64,000 nt of DNA. Origin: Chloroflexota bacterium (GTDB lineage Bacteria > Chloroflexota > Anaerolineae > Aggregatilineales > J027). Below, piece after piece: positions 16,721-25,595 of this stretch. Position 1 is the stretch's first letter. Each line of letters opens with the position of its first letter. Made by a program: the position numbers and the translations under genes. The stretch covers positions 1-64,000 of the forward strand of contig JABFGB010000007.1 of NCBI GenBank assembly GCA_013112715.1, written 5' to 3'. The notes under the pieces are model-generated. The model searched no databases and had not been told where the DNA came from. It saw nothing but the letters and a program-made list of their open reading frames with translations.

Positions 16721-17518
16721 GTGGCCGAGCATACACCGATATTGACCGAGCAGCAGGGCGGCATTTTGACCATCACCCTCAATCGCCCCGAAAAACTCAA
16801 TGCCATGACCGACCCCATGTTAGAAGGGTTGCTCGAAGCATTGAAACAAGCCGAACGTGACTCGTCGGTGCGGGTAGTGATTTTGACGGGGGCAGGTCGT
16901 GGATTTTGCCCCGGTCAAGATTTGGGCGCGGCGCAAGAACGGGGCAATGAGACGGGCGATTATGGCTACGGCAAACATTTGCGTGAGACCTATAATCTTG
17001 TCATTTTGCGGATGCGCCGACTCTCCAAGCCAATTATTGGCGCGATTAATGGGCCAGCCGCCGGAGCAGGCATGTCAATTGCGCTGGCCTGTGATTTACG
17101 GGTTGCCGCCGAGAGTGCCATTTTTGTGCAGGCCTTTGTCAAAATCGGCCTTGTGCCGGACAGCGGGGCGACTTGGTTATTGCCGCGCCTGATTGGACAA
17201 ACCCGTGCAATGGAATTGATGTTCACCGGACGCAAAGTATCCGCACAGGAGGCGTTGGAGTTGGGCATGATTCATCAGGTCGTCGCCGATGACCAACTAA
17301 TGCCAACGGTATATGAACTCGCCGAAACATTAGCCAATGCCGCCACCAAAGCCATCGGTTATATCAAGCGGGGTCTTGAATTCGCCGCGACCCACACCCT
17401 TGAAGAAAGCCTCGAATATGAGGCCGATTTGCAGGATATGGCAGGCCGCACCGCCGACCATCATGAAGGCTTGACCGCATTCCTTGAGAAACGACCACCC
17501 CAGTATCGAGGTGAATAA
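16721..17518 (+). CDS. paaG: Ring-1,2-epoxyphenylacetyl-CoA isomerase
   Basis: PaaG converts the epoxide to oxepin-CoA and later shifts the double bond in the open chain. I start it at the GTG at 16721, one base after the paaF stop; a longer frame upstream lies within paaF. The 265 residues contain GAGRGFCPGQDLGAAQERG and GPAAGAGMSIALACDLR, and FVKIGLVPDSGATWLLPRLIG, where an Asp replaces one hydratase Glu as in isomerases of this family. The GQDL segment and the C-terminal EGLTAFLEKRPPQYRG match PaaG proteins. It abuts paaH without a gap. Confidence 0.9.
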   Translation: MAEHTPILTEQQGGILTITLNRPEKLNAMTDPMLEGLLEALKQAERDSSVRVVILTGAGRGFCPGQDLGAAQERGNETGDYGYGKHLRETYNLVILRMRRLSKPIIGAINGPAAGAGMSIALACDLRVAAESAIFVQAFVKIGLVPDSGATWLLPRLIGQTRAMELMFTGRKVSAQEALELGMIHQVVADDQLMPTVYELAETLANAATKAIGYIKRGLEFAATHTLEESLEYEADLQDMAGRTADHHEGLTAFLEKRPPQYRGE

Positions 17519-18391
17519 ATGATTGAGAACATCAAGAAAATCGGGGTACTCGGCTCCGGCACAATGGGCGGGGGCATCGCACAGGTCGCGGCCCAAAGCG
17601 GCTTTGATGTCCTGCTCTATGACATTAACACCGAGATTTTACAGAAGGCATTTAGCAAAATCAGTGGATTTATCAACCGTGCCGCCGAAAAAGGCAAAAT
17701 AACCCGCGACGAGGCCGATATTGCTATTGAGCGCATCATCACCACGACCCATCTGCCCAATATGGCGGGCTGCGATTTTATCATCGAGGCCGTGCCGGAA
17801 AAATTGGAGTTAAAACAGAGCCTCTATCAAGAATTGGACACGATTACCGCCCCCAAAGTCATTTTGGCGACCAACACCAGCACCTTGAGCGTGACCCAAA
17901 TCGCCAGTGTAACCAAAAATCCGGGGCGGGTGGTCGGGATGCACTTTTTTAACCCCGTGCCGTTGATGAAACTGGTCGAGGTTATTGGCGGGGCGATTAG
18001 CGATGAGGCCGCTATCCAAATCACTGTCGAGATGGCAAAACGGCTTGGTAAAACCCCCGTCGTAACCAAAGATGTCCCCGGCTTTATCGTCAATCGCGTA
18101 GCCCGTCCATTTTATTTGGAAGCGCTGCGCTTGTTGGAAGAAGGGGTGGCGGATTATGCCACGATTGATCGTCTAATCCGCGAGGGTGGTGGATTTAATA
18201 TGGGGCCGTTTGAATTGATGGATTTGATCGGGCTGGATGTGAACTTTGCCGCGTCTGTATCTGTCTATGAAGCCTATTTCCACGAGCCGCGCTATCGTCC
18301 CAGCCTATTGCAGCAGCGCATGGTCGAAAGTGGTCGCTTGGGTCGGAAAAGCGGACGTGGGTGGTATGAATATGGCGAGGGTGAGAAATAA
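17519..18391 (+). CDS. paaH: 3-hydroxyadipyl-CoA dehydrogenase, N-terminal half of split PaaH
   Basis: This NAD-dependent enzyme oxidises 3-hydroxyadipyl-CoA to 3-oxoadipyl-CoA for thiolysis. The 290-residue protein has the dinucleotide fold GVLGSGTMGGGIAQ at the start and the catalytic His in GMHFFNPVPLMKLVEVI. The substrate Ser/Asn segments TNTSTLSVTQIAS and DVPGFIVNRVARPFYLEAL are followed by a complete C-terminal dimer domain. It is therefore a full 3-hydroxyacyl-CoA dehydrogenase. In many proteobacteria PaaH has about 480-510 residues, with a second copy of the C-terminal domain. Here that second part is the next gene. The stop overlaps its start by one base (TAATG). Confidence 0.93.
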   Translation: MIENIKKIGVLGSGTMGGGIAQVAAQSGFDVLLYDINTEILQKAFSKISGFINRAAEKGKITRDEADIAIERIITTTHLPNMAGCDFIIEAVPEKLELKQSLYQELDTITAPKVILATNTSTLSVTQIASVTKNPGRVVGMHFFNPVPLMKLVEVIGGAISDEAAIQITVEMAKRLGKTPVVTKDVPGFIVNRVARPFYLEALRLLEEGVADYATIDRLIREGGGFNMGPFELMDLIGLDVNFAASVSVYEAYFHEPRYRPSLLQQRMVESGRLGRKSGRGWYEYGEGEK

Positions 18392-19197
18392 TGAGCAATG
18401 TGTGGGTAATTGGCGACGGGACACCCGCTTATGAAATAGCCAAATTAGCGCAAAATGCAGGCCATTTAGTGTTTACATCTTTTGTTGATGAGAAAGGCAA
18501 TCCCGATGAACTAATTTACGAACAGCCTCGATGGGGGTTTGCTCCATTTACACGCCGGCCCGAAACCAATCCTGATGTCATTATTGAAGCGATAATTAAA
18601 AAGTCACAAAAGCTAACTGCATGGCGCGGTTATGCGGTTGAATTACAGAAGAAATTAACAGATACCTCAATGCTCGTTTCAACTCTATCTGCTAGTGCAA
18701 CTGAAATTAGCGCATGGGTAGCGAGAACGAAAATGGTACCTCGCCAAAATATTATTGGTTGGGCTACCTTACCTCCAATGGAACATTCATCCGCGATTGA
18801 GTTATTACCAACTCAATTTTCAAATGAGAGGGTATTAAACCTAGCAAAGGAATTCTTCACCAGTCTCGGCAAAGAACCCGTCATCATCAAAGATTGTGTG
18901 GGGGGAGTATTGCCGCGTGTGGTGGCGAGTCTCATCAACAATGCCGCCTATGCCTTGATGGAAGGGGTTGCCAGCGCCGCCGATATTGACATCGCCATGA
19001 AACTCGGCACGAATTACCCCTATGGCCCGTTGGAATGGGCGGACAAAATTGGCCTCGATCAAGTCTTGGGGATTTTAGAAGCGCTATGTGAAACCTATGG
19101 GGAAGATCGTTATCGGCCTGCCCCCATCTTGCGCCAATTGGTGTATGCGGGGCATTGGGGTGAACGCACGGGGTGCGGTTTCTACGAATATCTGTAA
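18391..19197 (+). CDS. Second, degenerate 3-hydroxyacyl-CoA dehydrogenase (C-terminal half of a split PaaH)
   Basis: The first 170 residues keep only traces of a Rossmann fold: the glycine loop reads VIGDGTPAYE in place of GxGxxG, so NAD binding is doubtful. The last 100 residues are a clear dehydrogenase C-terminal domain (DCVGGVLPRVVASLINNAAYA, IAMKLGTNYPYGPLEWADKIG, DRYRPAPILRQLV). This pattern equals the C-terminal half of the long PaaH proteins of other bacteria, as I recall them. The pair paaH plus this gene would then be a split version of that enzyme. The N-terminal half of the gene (about 18420-18850) is visibly more AT-rich than the rest and than all neighbours, as if it had a different history. 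It is the last gene of the paa operon. Confidence 0.82.
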   Translation: MSNVWVIGDGTPAYEIAKLAQNAGHLVFTSFVDEKGNPDELIYEQPRWGFAPFTRRPETNPDVIIEAIIKKSQKLTAWRGYAVELQKKLTDTSMLVSTLSASATEISAWVARTKMVPRQNIIGWATLPPMEHSSAIELLPTQFSNERVLNLAKEFFTSLGKEPVIIKDCVGGVLPRVVASLINNAAYALMEGVASAADIDIAMKLGTNYPYGPLEWADKIGLDQVLGILEALCETYGEDRYRPAPILRQLVYAGHWGERTGCGFYEYL

Positions 19198-19367
19198 TTC
19201 TTTCTGCTGCCGGGGCATTCTGTTTATCGGCTCTTTCTCCTACCTCAATTTAGCCAAAAACAAACCTCCTGTGGACAATTGTTATACAAATTTCATGGGC
19301 AAAACACAGAATTTAATTACAATATAAAATAGTGCTGTTTCAATCTTTGTACAAATTAGAGGGTTTC

Positions 19368-22300
19368 ATGTCACTTATAACCCCCGACCCCGGCTTGCTT
19401 GGCAATACGATTATTAATAACCGCTATCAACTTGAAGACCACCCCAAAGAAGGCACGTTTGCCTATGTCTATCAGGCATTTGACAATCAGTTGGAGCGTA
19501 AAGTAGCGGTCAAAGTATTAAAGCCTCTGCGCACGCAAAATACGGAATGGGTAGACCATTTTCGCAGTGAAGCAGCTGCGTTAGCCCAACTGGAAAATCC
19601 CTATATCGTGCGGGTTTATGAAGTAGATACCGATACCACCTCTGGTCTTGATTATTTGGCAATGGAATGGCTGGGTGGGCAAAGTTTAGCAGAGTGGCGG
19701 CGGGCGGTGGTGAATCCAACTATCGAAAGCCTACTCGACATCGCCATTGATATTTGCATGGGTCTGCACGCGATTCATGACCGGGGTTTGATGCACGGGG
19801 ATATTACACCGCGCAACATCTACCTTGAACCAGACAATAGGGGTTGGCGGGCCAAGTTGATTGACCTCGGTTTGATGTGGCAGCTAAAACATATCGCCCC
19901 GGCTGAACTCGACGGCACCTTGTCATACGCCGCACCAGAACAACTCCGCACCCCTATCAGCGACAGCATCAATTATCGTAGCGACATTTATGGGCTTGGG
20001 GCGCTGTTGTTTTTCTTATTTTCTGGTCAACACTATCTCCAAAATTTCACACCCGCCCCCAGTCAATCCCTCGCCGAACAAAAGGCGTATTCGTATTATG
20101 ACCGCGAACAGATCCGCCAAGTCATTTTGTCCGAACCGGCTCGTTCGCTGCAAAGCGTTTTGGGAGCGTGCAATCACGAACTGAATAGTTTATTGCTGGC
20201 AATGCTGGAAAAAGATGTGGAGGCGCGTCAACCCGCGACGGTGGCCGAAGTCGGGCATCAGCTAGAGGCCATTCTACACGATTATGAACGCGAAACTTCA
20301 AGCGGCGGAGGTCGGGTCAGACTCGAACAGCCCAGTTTTATAGACAACATCGAATTGGAACTCGAATTGTTTATCGCTGATCGGACGGCGGAAGACATCC
20401 GCACCCAATTGATTAGCCAGCTGGTCAGTCAGGGGCATCTACCAGAATCGGCTTTGCGTGCGCCCGACCAAGCCATCACCCCCTTGCTGTTTCAAGGTAG
20501 CGAGGCTTATGATTGTTATCTCTACAATGAGGGTAGCGGGGTCTATGAAAGTGAACATCGTCTACGGATTGCTCTAGCCACTGACAGCAATAATCCCAAT
20601 AACCTGTACTACACTGAAACTCTGCATGGATCGCTAGTCTTGGAATGCCTCAAAACCCCGCGCTATCCCAATAGTCTGCTGGTGCGCCGCATTTATAAAG
20701 CACCTGCTGATATGGGCCTACAGAGCAATATCACCCTCGCGGCCCGGCTCAAGTTCACCAGTCGCGGAGCAGGCTCGAACACAGCCCAAAATATCCCAGA
20801 TACGATTATTGAATTGCTTAAGGCCAAGCCCAAAGAAATTGAGGCGGATCCACAGGTGATGCAGCGATTGGGCTATTGGCGTAGCCACATTAATGCGTGG
20901 AAGAGGTTAGTGAATGAGCGGGAATTTGAAGTCGAGTTTGTGGATTATCGCTGGCGCAATGCCCCCAATAATAGTGTATTGGTCTGGTTCTATCTCAACG
21001 AAGAAATCACCATCCCATGGGAGCGCTTGCGGGCCAGTGTAAATTCCCCACTATATCTGCGCCAATATACTATTACGGCACTTGAAGATGAGGATAGCCA
21101 TGACCTGTTGGACAGTGAAGATATTTTGTTGGGCATCGTAGAACGCCTTGACGAAAACACGGCGGCGGTGCAGGTACGTCTGGACGCGGATTTTATCGCA
21201 CAGGCTCAGGCCGATGACATTTTTCCGCTTCCCGGTTATCTCGCCTGCAAAATGCTGCCGGATTTAGCTCCTATTCGTCGGCAAGCTGAGGCACTGGAGG
21301 CGTTGGGACGTGGACGCACACCCAATTCACGCCTTGCTCGGTTTATCTTTGATGCCACACAAGCGGCTCTGCCCGGTGAAGCTAGCGAACTGATCGCCCT
21401 GCGGCGCGACATGCTGCTGCTGGATGATTTGAACACCGACCAACACAAAGCAGTCGAAAAGGCCCTGAATGCCCCCGATTTGTTTCTGATTCAAGGCTTG
21501 GCAGGCACAGGCAAAAGCCGATTAATTGGGGAAATGTGTTACCAATTTGCCAGCCGTGACCAGCGTGTTCTGGTGGTGACTCAAACCAGTACAATGATAG
21601 ATCGCCTGCTAACTATGCTGCCCTATCATCCCGCCATTCGTCCGTTGCGAGTGGGGAAGGGTCACAATGGACAGGGCTTTACCCGTGAGAGGATTCTCAA
21701 TACGTGGTTTAGGTCTATGGCGCTAGATGCCGAGAAGCGGCTGACCAACCGTGACCACCAGCAAGAAATGGCCGGGTATCTATTCGGTGACCAAAGCCGT
21801 TTACAACTATATCTCAGCACACTTGAAGAAGATGCCGAGCGTCGTCAACAATTGGAGGCTAATTGCGAACAGGCGTATAAAATGCTTGACCCGGTGCAAG
21901 ATGCCTTGGTTGTGGTACAAGAGCGCGAACGGGAGCTCTATAGCCTGACGGAACATTTGCTGGCAGCAAGCCAAGCGGTCAAAAATGAAGAGGCCGCTGA
22001 ATTTGAGCCGACCCCTAATCCACGTTGGCGCTCTGAGATATTTAACGTGGTCACTAGCCCTGAATATCAGGCTTATCTCAACCGCTTGGTTGAGGCGATA
22101 GATTTGGTCGAGCAGGCCCAACCCGGCGTCACCAAAGAATTGCTAGAGGAAGCGCTCAATACGCAGGACTACCTGATGATCCAGCGGCTGCGACAGGGCG
22201 TCCAAGAGGCCAAATTTTGGGCACACCGCGTCACGTCGGTGTTGAGGGTCGGCCCGCTGTTGGCGCAATCATTGGAGCAATCTGCCAATCTGTTAGGGAT

Positions 22301-25300
22301 TTTGCAGTCGGATGTAGATTCGCTGCTTAAATTGGCCTCGCTGTATGATGATATTCAAAATCAATACCTCGCAGGTACGGAATTGGCACTGGCGTCGGTG
22401 GCCCTAAAAAATATGACCGATCCGATGCCACGTATTGATAAGGTTGTCAACAGCTACCAGACCTATATGAATGCCTTCAGCAAGGTGCAGGAGACGCAGG
22501 AACAGTATAAACAGGCCGTTGAAAGTGAAGCCGACCTCGCTGCCGAAGTGGAATCCAAACAATCTATTTTGATATGGCAAACGCAAGTTACCGAACTTCA
22601 GCAGCAGCCCATCGAAGTCTTGGAATTTATCAAGGAATCGGCGAACGAACTTGAACAATATGCCACCGCGAAAACTACCGGTTCTCTAGCAAGTATTGAC
22701 AATCAACATCTAATTGCACTGCAACAGTCTATTTCTGATCAGCGCGACTTGATTACCCAGTGTATGAACATCCAAACTTCAATGGATGAGGCGATGATCA
22801 GCGTTGGCGAGTGGCTATTAAGCGGGCAAACCATCACATTAGGTGAATATTTACCCGACCCGTTGGTAAAAGCGTTAGAACAACACCGCTGGGTTAACGA
22901 AGACCCCATTTATCGTGGCATTGCCGAAGCCTACAGCATTTGTCGCGGTGCAATTGCCGAGCTTGATCGCGTCATCCCCTCCAAATATTTCTTGTTGAAT
23001 ACCAAGCCCGATAAGGTTTTGAGTGATCGGCTGCGTGATTTGTTTGACGACAAGCGGCAAACCGACAAATTCAACTGTGTGTATCCCGCCAACATCAACA
23101 AGTTCACCCAGCAGTTACAGCGTATCTTGTCAGAGCGGCTGAAGAATGCCCGCACCTCACGCAAGGCTGATGCCCAAGCATGGCTGCCAGTGGTCAGTGA
23201 GTATTATGTCATCGTCGGGTTTGAAAAATTACTAAATCGGCAGATGATGGCGCATTCCGCCCGTCTCGCTGAACCGATTGTCCAGCAGGGGCGCCATCGC
23301 TTGGTCATGCACGAACTCCTGCCGCGTGTGATCAAAGAACAGCAGTTGGAATTGCAGCGTCTCACCGAGCAGCTTGACCGCATGAAAACAATGATTTCGG
23401 CAAAGGCCAAACGCGCCGAACAGCAACGCGAACAAGTCGCTCAAAAAATGGAGGCCCATTTAGAGGCTTTTCGCTCGGCTATTACACAGGTCGAAACTCA
23501 ACTGGGCACGAATGTTTATGCCGAACTGCGTACCCTGCTTGATCAAATTAATTGGAAACTGACCCCCGAACCGGTTGGGGCCGCCGCCCTGTTGGAAGAA
23601 ACACTCTATGCCGCCCATGAAGCTATTGACCAGATATTTGCGGGCCACCATGAAGTTTTGGAAGATGCCCGCTATGAACTGGCCGAGGCGCAGAACATCA
23701 AGACGCAATGCCGCGAGAGAATTCAGCAGGCCCAAAAGGATATGGGGCAACTAAAACGGGAGATTGCCGCCGAGACCGAAACGCTCAAGAGTTTACAAGC
23801 CAGTTGGCAGCAGTGGGAAAACATTCATCAGCAAACGGGTATCGCCGCCGAGATTCAAAGTTTGTTTACGCTGGTGTCACGCGGCAAAAGCGTCCAAGCG
23901 ATTTTGGACATTCGAGACAACATTGCCAATGTCTATCAACAAACATATCAAGCATTGCTCGAAAGTGTGGAAGCCAGTGAAGCCCGTCTTGCTCAGAAAA
24001 AGGCTACTCAAACGGTTAATCCAGAACAGTTAAAAGCGGAAATGAGCCAAGCCGACACCAAACGGCAATCTATGGCCCAAAATATTCAACGGGAGATGGA
24101 GCGGCTTGGTGGTCAGCGCTTGGTGATTGCCCTAAATGGCACCCGACCCCCTGTGGATATTACCCCTGAAGCCCTGATCGCATGGCAACGCCTGCTTGAC
24201 CTCATCAATAAGCTGGTCACCGAACTTAATACCTTACCGCGCTATCTCGACCCCCTCACGCTGTTGGATACCCTGTTGGATCAGGTGCATATCTTAACCG
24301 TCGAGAACGCCGAAAACGTGAAACAATTGATGGGGGAGCGTGATCTATTATCTCAACGTCAACTTCAGGCCGAACACCAGTTGGGACAATATGTTCATGA
24401 TGTCGAGATGGAGCGTACTCTGTGGGAGGAAATTCATCAATCCATCCCGCGTCCCCTGCTCGAGACACTCGGCCCGGTCAAAGATATTCATTACCCCAGT
24501 TATGTGAAGAAGGTTATGGAACGGGCATCCAGCGACGAATGGCAGCAAGAATGGTCACGCCAACAGATGCTGATGGCAGGGTTGGAAAATCTCGTGCAGG
24601 GATGGATTGCCCGTCTAGGTGAACAACGCCCAAGCGACACAGTAGAGTTGCGCGAACTCTACCTCGCCAATGTCAACGTAATGGGGGCAACCTATAATGA
24701 ACTCAGTCAAATCGGGCCATATCATCGTGAATATCGGCCTTTTGATGTGGTCATTATTGATGATGCCCAACGCGCTACCCCATCTGAAATGCTGTTGGCG
24801 ATGTTGATGGCACATAAAGTGGTATTGATCGGCGATGCCCAACAACTACCACCAATGGTCGGGGAACAAACCTTGTCAGAGGCAGTACAAGCCTTCAATT
24901 TGCCGTCAGCGGAAATGGAGCATCTGCGTCAATCCTACTTCTGCAATTTGTTTAATTCTGCGCCACAAGCCTTGAAAGCGACCCTTACCCAGCAATATCG
25001 GATGCACGGCACAATTCAGGAAGTAGTCAACACCCTCTACAATTATCAGCTATCTGGTGGGCATGACCGCGAACATGGTTTGATTCTAGCGGCGGTTCTC
25101 CCCAATATCAATGTGGTCAAGATTGTGACACCCGCTGAAGGCCTATATAACGAGGAACAAGCCAGCGGAAGTTATCGAAATCAGGGCGAGGTGGAAATCA
25201 TCGAACGCCTACTCCATCAGATGAACGACGCATGGATGAAACAAGCTGAAGGGGGAATACCTAAATCCGTGGGGGTGGTCACATTTTATGAGGCCCAAGC

Positions 25301-25595
25301 CCGCCGTCTGAAAAATCGCTTGCAAGGGCCATATCGGGCGTTGGATGTGCAAATAGGCACGGTTGATGGGTTCCAGAGCGACGAATACGACATAGTGCTG
25401 GTCAGTCTGGTACGACGCCAAACCACAAGCGAGTTAAGCCGATTGGTGACGGCCCTTTCGCGGGCCAGCGAACTATTGGTGATTGTCGGTGCCTATCCTA
25501 CTCCCGATAACGATTATTCTCATGCTCTATATCGAAGTCTACTAGACACCATCCAACAGGAAGGGGCGCTGCTCGATGTTTCACAGTTCGCCTAG
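19368..25595 (+). CDS. Protein kinase fused to UPF1-like superfamily 1 helicase with a very long coiled-coil insert
   Basis: I start at the ATG at 19368, preceded by AGAGGG; a GTG at 19332 is less likely. About 2075 residues. Residues 20-290 are a Ser/Thr kinase domain: Lys49 in VAVKVL, HGDITPRN at 143-150 in place of HRDLKPEN, and DLG at 166-168 in place of DFG. The region 330-680 is unassigned. An SF1 helicase core starts near 690: Walker A GLAGTGKS at 710-717, motif II DDAQ at 1798-1801, GDAQQLPP, QQYRMHGTIQEVVN, GTVDGFQSDEYDIVLVSL and the TALSRASELLVIVG motif at the end. Between motif Ia and motif II lie roughly 1050 residues of mainly helical, Gln/Glu/Ala/Leu-rich coiled coil. The layout suggests a nucleic-acid motor with a kinase head. 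The next gene overlaps it by 20 bases. Confidence 0.9.
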   Translation: MSLITPDPGLLGNTIINNRYQLEDHPKEGTFAYVYQAFDNQLERKVAVKVLKPLRTQNTEWVDHFRSEAAALAQLENPYIVRVYEVDTDTTSGLDYLAMEWLGGQSLAEWRRAVVNPTIESLLDIAIDICMGLHAIHDRGLMHGDITPRNIYLEPDNRGWRAKLIDLGLMWQLKHIAPAELDGTLSYAAPEQLRTPISDSINYRSDIYGLGALLFFLFSGQHYLQNFTPAPSQSLAEQKAYSYYDREQIRQVILSEPARSLQSVLGACNHELNSLLLAMLEKDVEARQPATVAEVGHQLEAILHDYERETSSGGGRVRLEQPSFIDNIELELELFIADRTAEDIRTQLISQLVSQGHLPESALRAPDQAITPLLFQGSEAYDCYLYNEGSGVYESEHRLRIALATDSNNPNNLYYTETLHGSLVLECLKTPRYPNSLLVRRIYKAPADMGLQSNITLAARLKFTSRGAGSNTAQNIPDTIIELLKAKPKEIEADPQVMQRLGYWRSHINAWKRLVNEREFEVEFVDYRWRNAPNNSVLVWFYLNEEITIPWERLRASVNSPLYLRQYTITALEDEDSHDLLDSEDILLGIVERLDENTAAVQVRLDADFIAQAQADDIFPLPGYLACKMLPDLAPIRRQAEALEALGRGRTPNSRLARFIFDATQAALPGEASELIALRRDMLLLDDLNTDQHKAVEKALNAPDLFLIQGLAGTGKSRLIGEMCYQFASRDQRVLVVTQTSTMIDRLLTMLPYHPAIRPLRVGKGHNGQGFTRERILNTWFRSMALDAEKRLTNRDHQQEMAGYLFGDQSRLQLYLSTLEEDAERRQQLEANCEQAYKMLDPVQDALVVVQERERELYSLTEHLLAASQAVKNEEAAEFEPTPNPRWRSEIFNVVTSPEYQAYLNRLVEAIDLVEQAQPGVTKELLEEALNTQDYLMIQRLRQGVQEAKFWAHRVTSVLRVGPLLAQSLEQSANLLGILQSDVDSLLKLASLYDDIQNQYLAGTELALASVALKNMTDPMPRIDKVVNSYQTYMNAFSKVQETQEQYKQAVESEADLAAEVESKQSILIWQTQVTELQQQPIEVLEFIKESANELEQYATAKTTGSLASIDNQHLIALQQSISDQRDLITQCMNIQTSMDEAMISVGEWLLSGQTITLGEYLPDPLVKALEQHRWVNEDPIYRGIAEAYSICRGAIAELDRVIPSKYFLLNTKPDKVLSDRLRDLFDDKRQTDKFNCVYPANINKFTQQLQRILSERLKNARTSRKADAQAWLPVVSEYYVIVGFEKLLNRQMMAHSARLAEPIVQQGRHRLVMHELLPRVIKEQQLELQRLTEQLDRMKTMISAKAKRAEQQREQVAQKMEAHLEAFRSAITQVETQLGTNVYAELRTLLDQINWKLTPEPVGAAALLEETLYAAHEAIDQIFAGHHEVLEDARYELAEAQNIKTQCRERIQQAQKDMGQLKREIAAETETLKSLQASWQQWENIHQQTGIAAEIQSLFTLVSRGKSVQAILDIRDNIANVYQQTYQALLESVEASEARLAQKKATQTVNPEQLKAEMSQADTKRQSMAQNIQREMERLGGQRLVIALNGTRPPVDITPEALIAWQRLLDLINKLVTELNTLPRYLDPLTLLDTLLDQVHILTVENAENVKQLMGERDLLSQRQLQAEHQLGQYVHDVEMERTLWEEIHQSIPRPLLETLGPVKDIHYPSYVKKVMERASSDEWQQEWSRQQMLMAGLENLVQGWIARLGEQRPSDTVELRELYLANVNVMGATYNELSQIGPYHREYRPFDVVIIDDAQRATPSEMLLAMLMAHKVVLIGDAQQLPPMVGEQTLSEAVQAFNLPSAEMEHLRQSYFCNLFNSAPQALKATLTQQYRMHGTIQEVVNTLYNYQLSGGHDREHGLILAAVLPNINVVKIVTPAEGLYNEEQASGSYRNQGEVEIIERLLHQMNDAWMKQAEGGIPKSVGVVTFYEAQARRLKNRLQGPYRALDVQIGTVDGFQSDEYDIVLVSLVRRQTTSELSRLVTALSRASELLVIVGAYPTPDNDYSHALYRSLLDTIQQEGALLDVSQFA

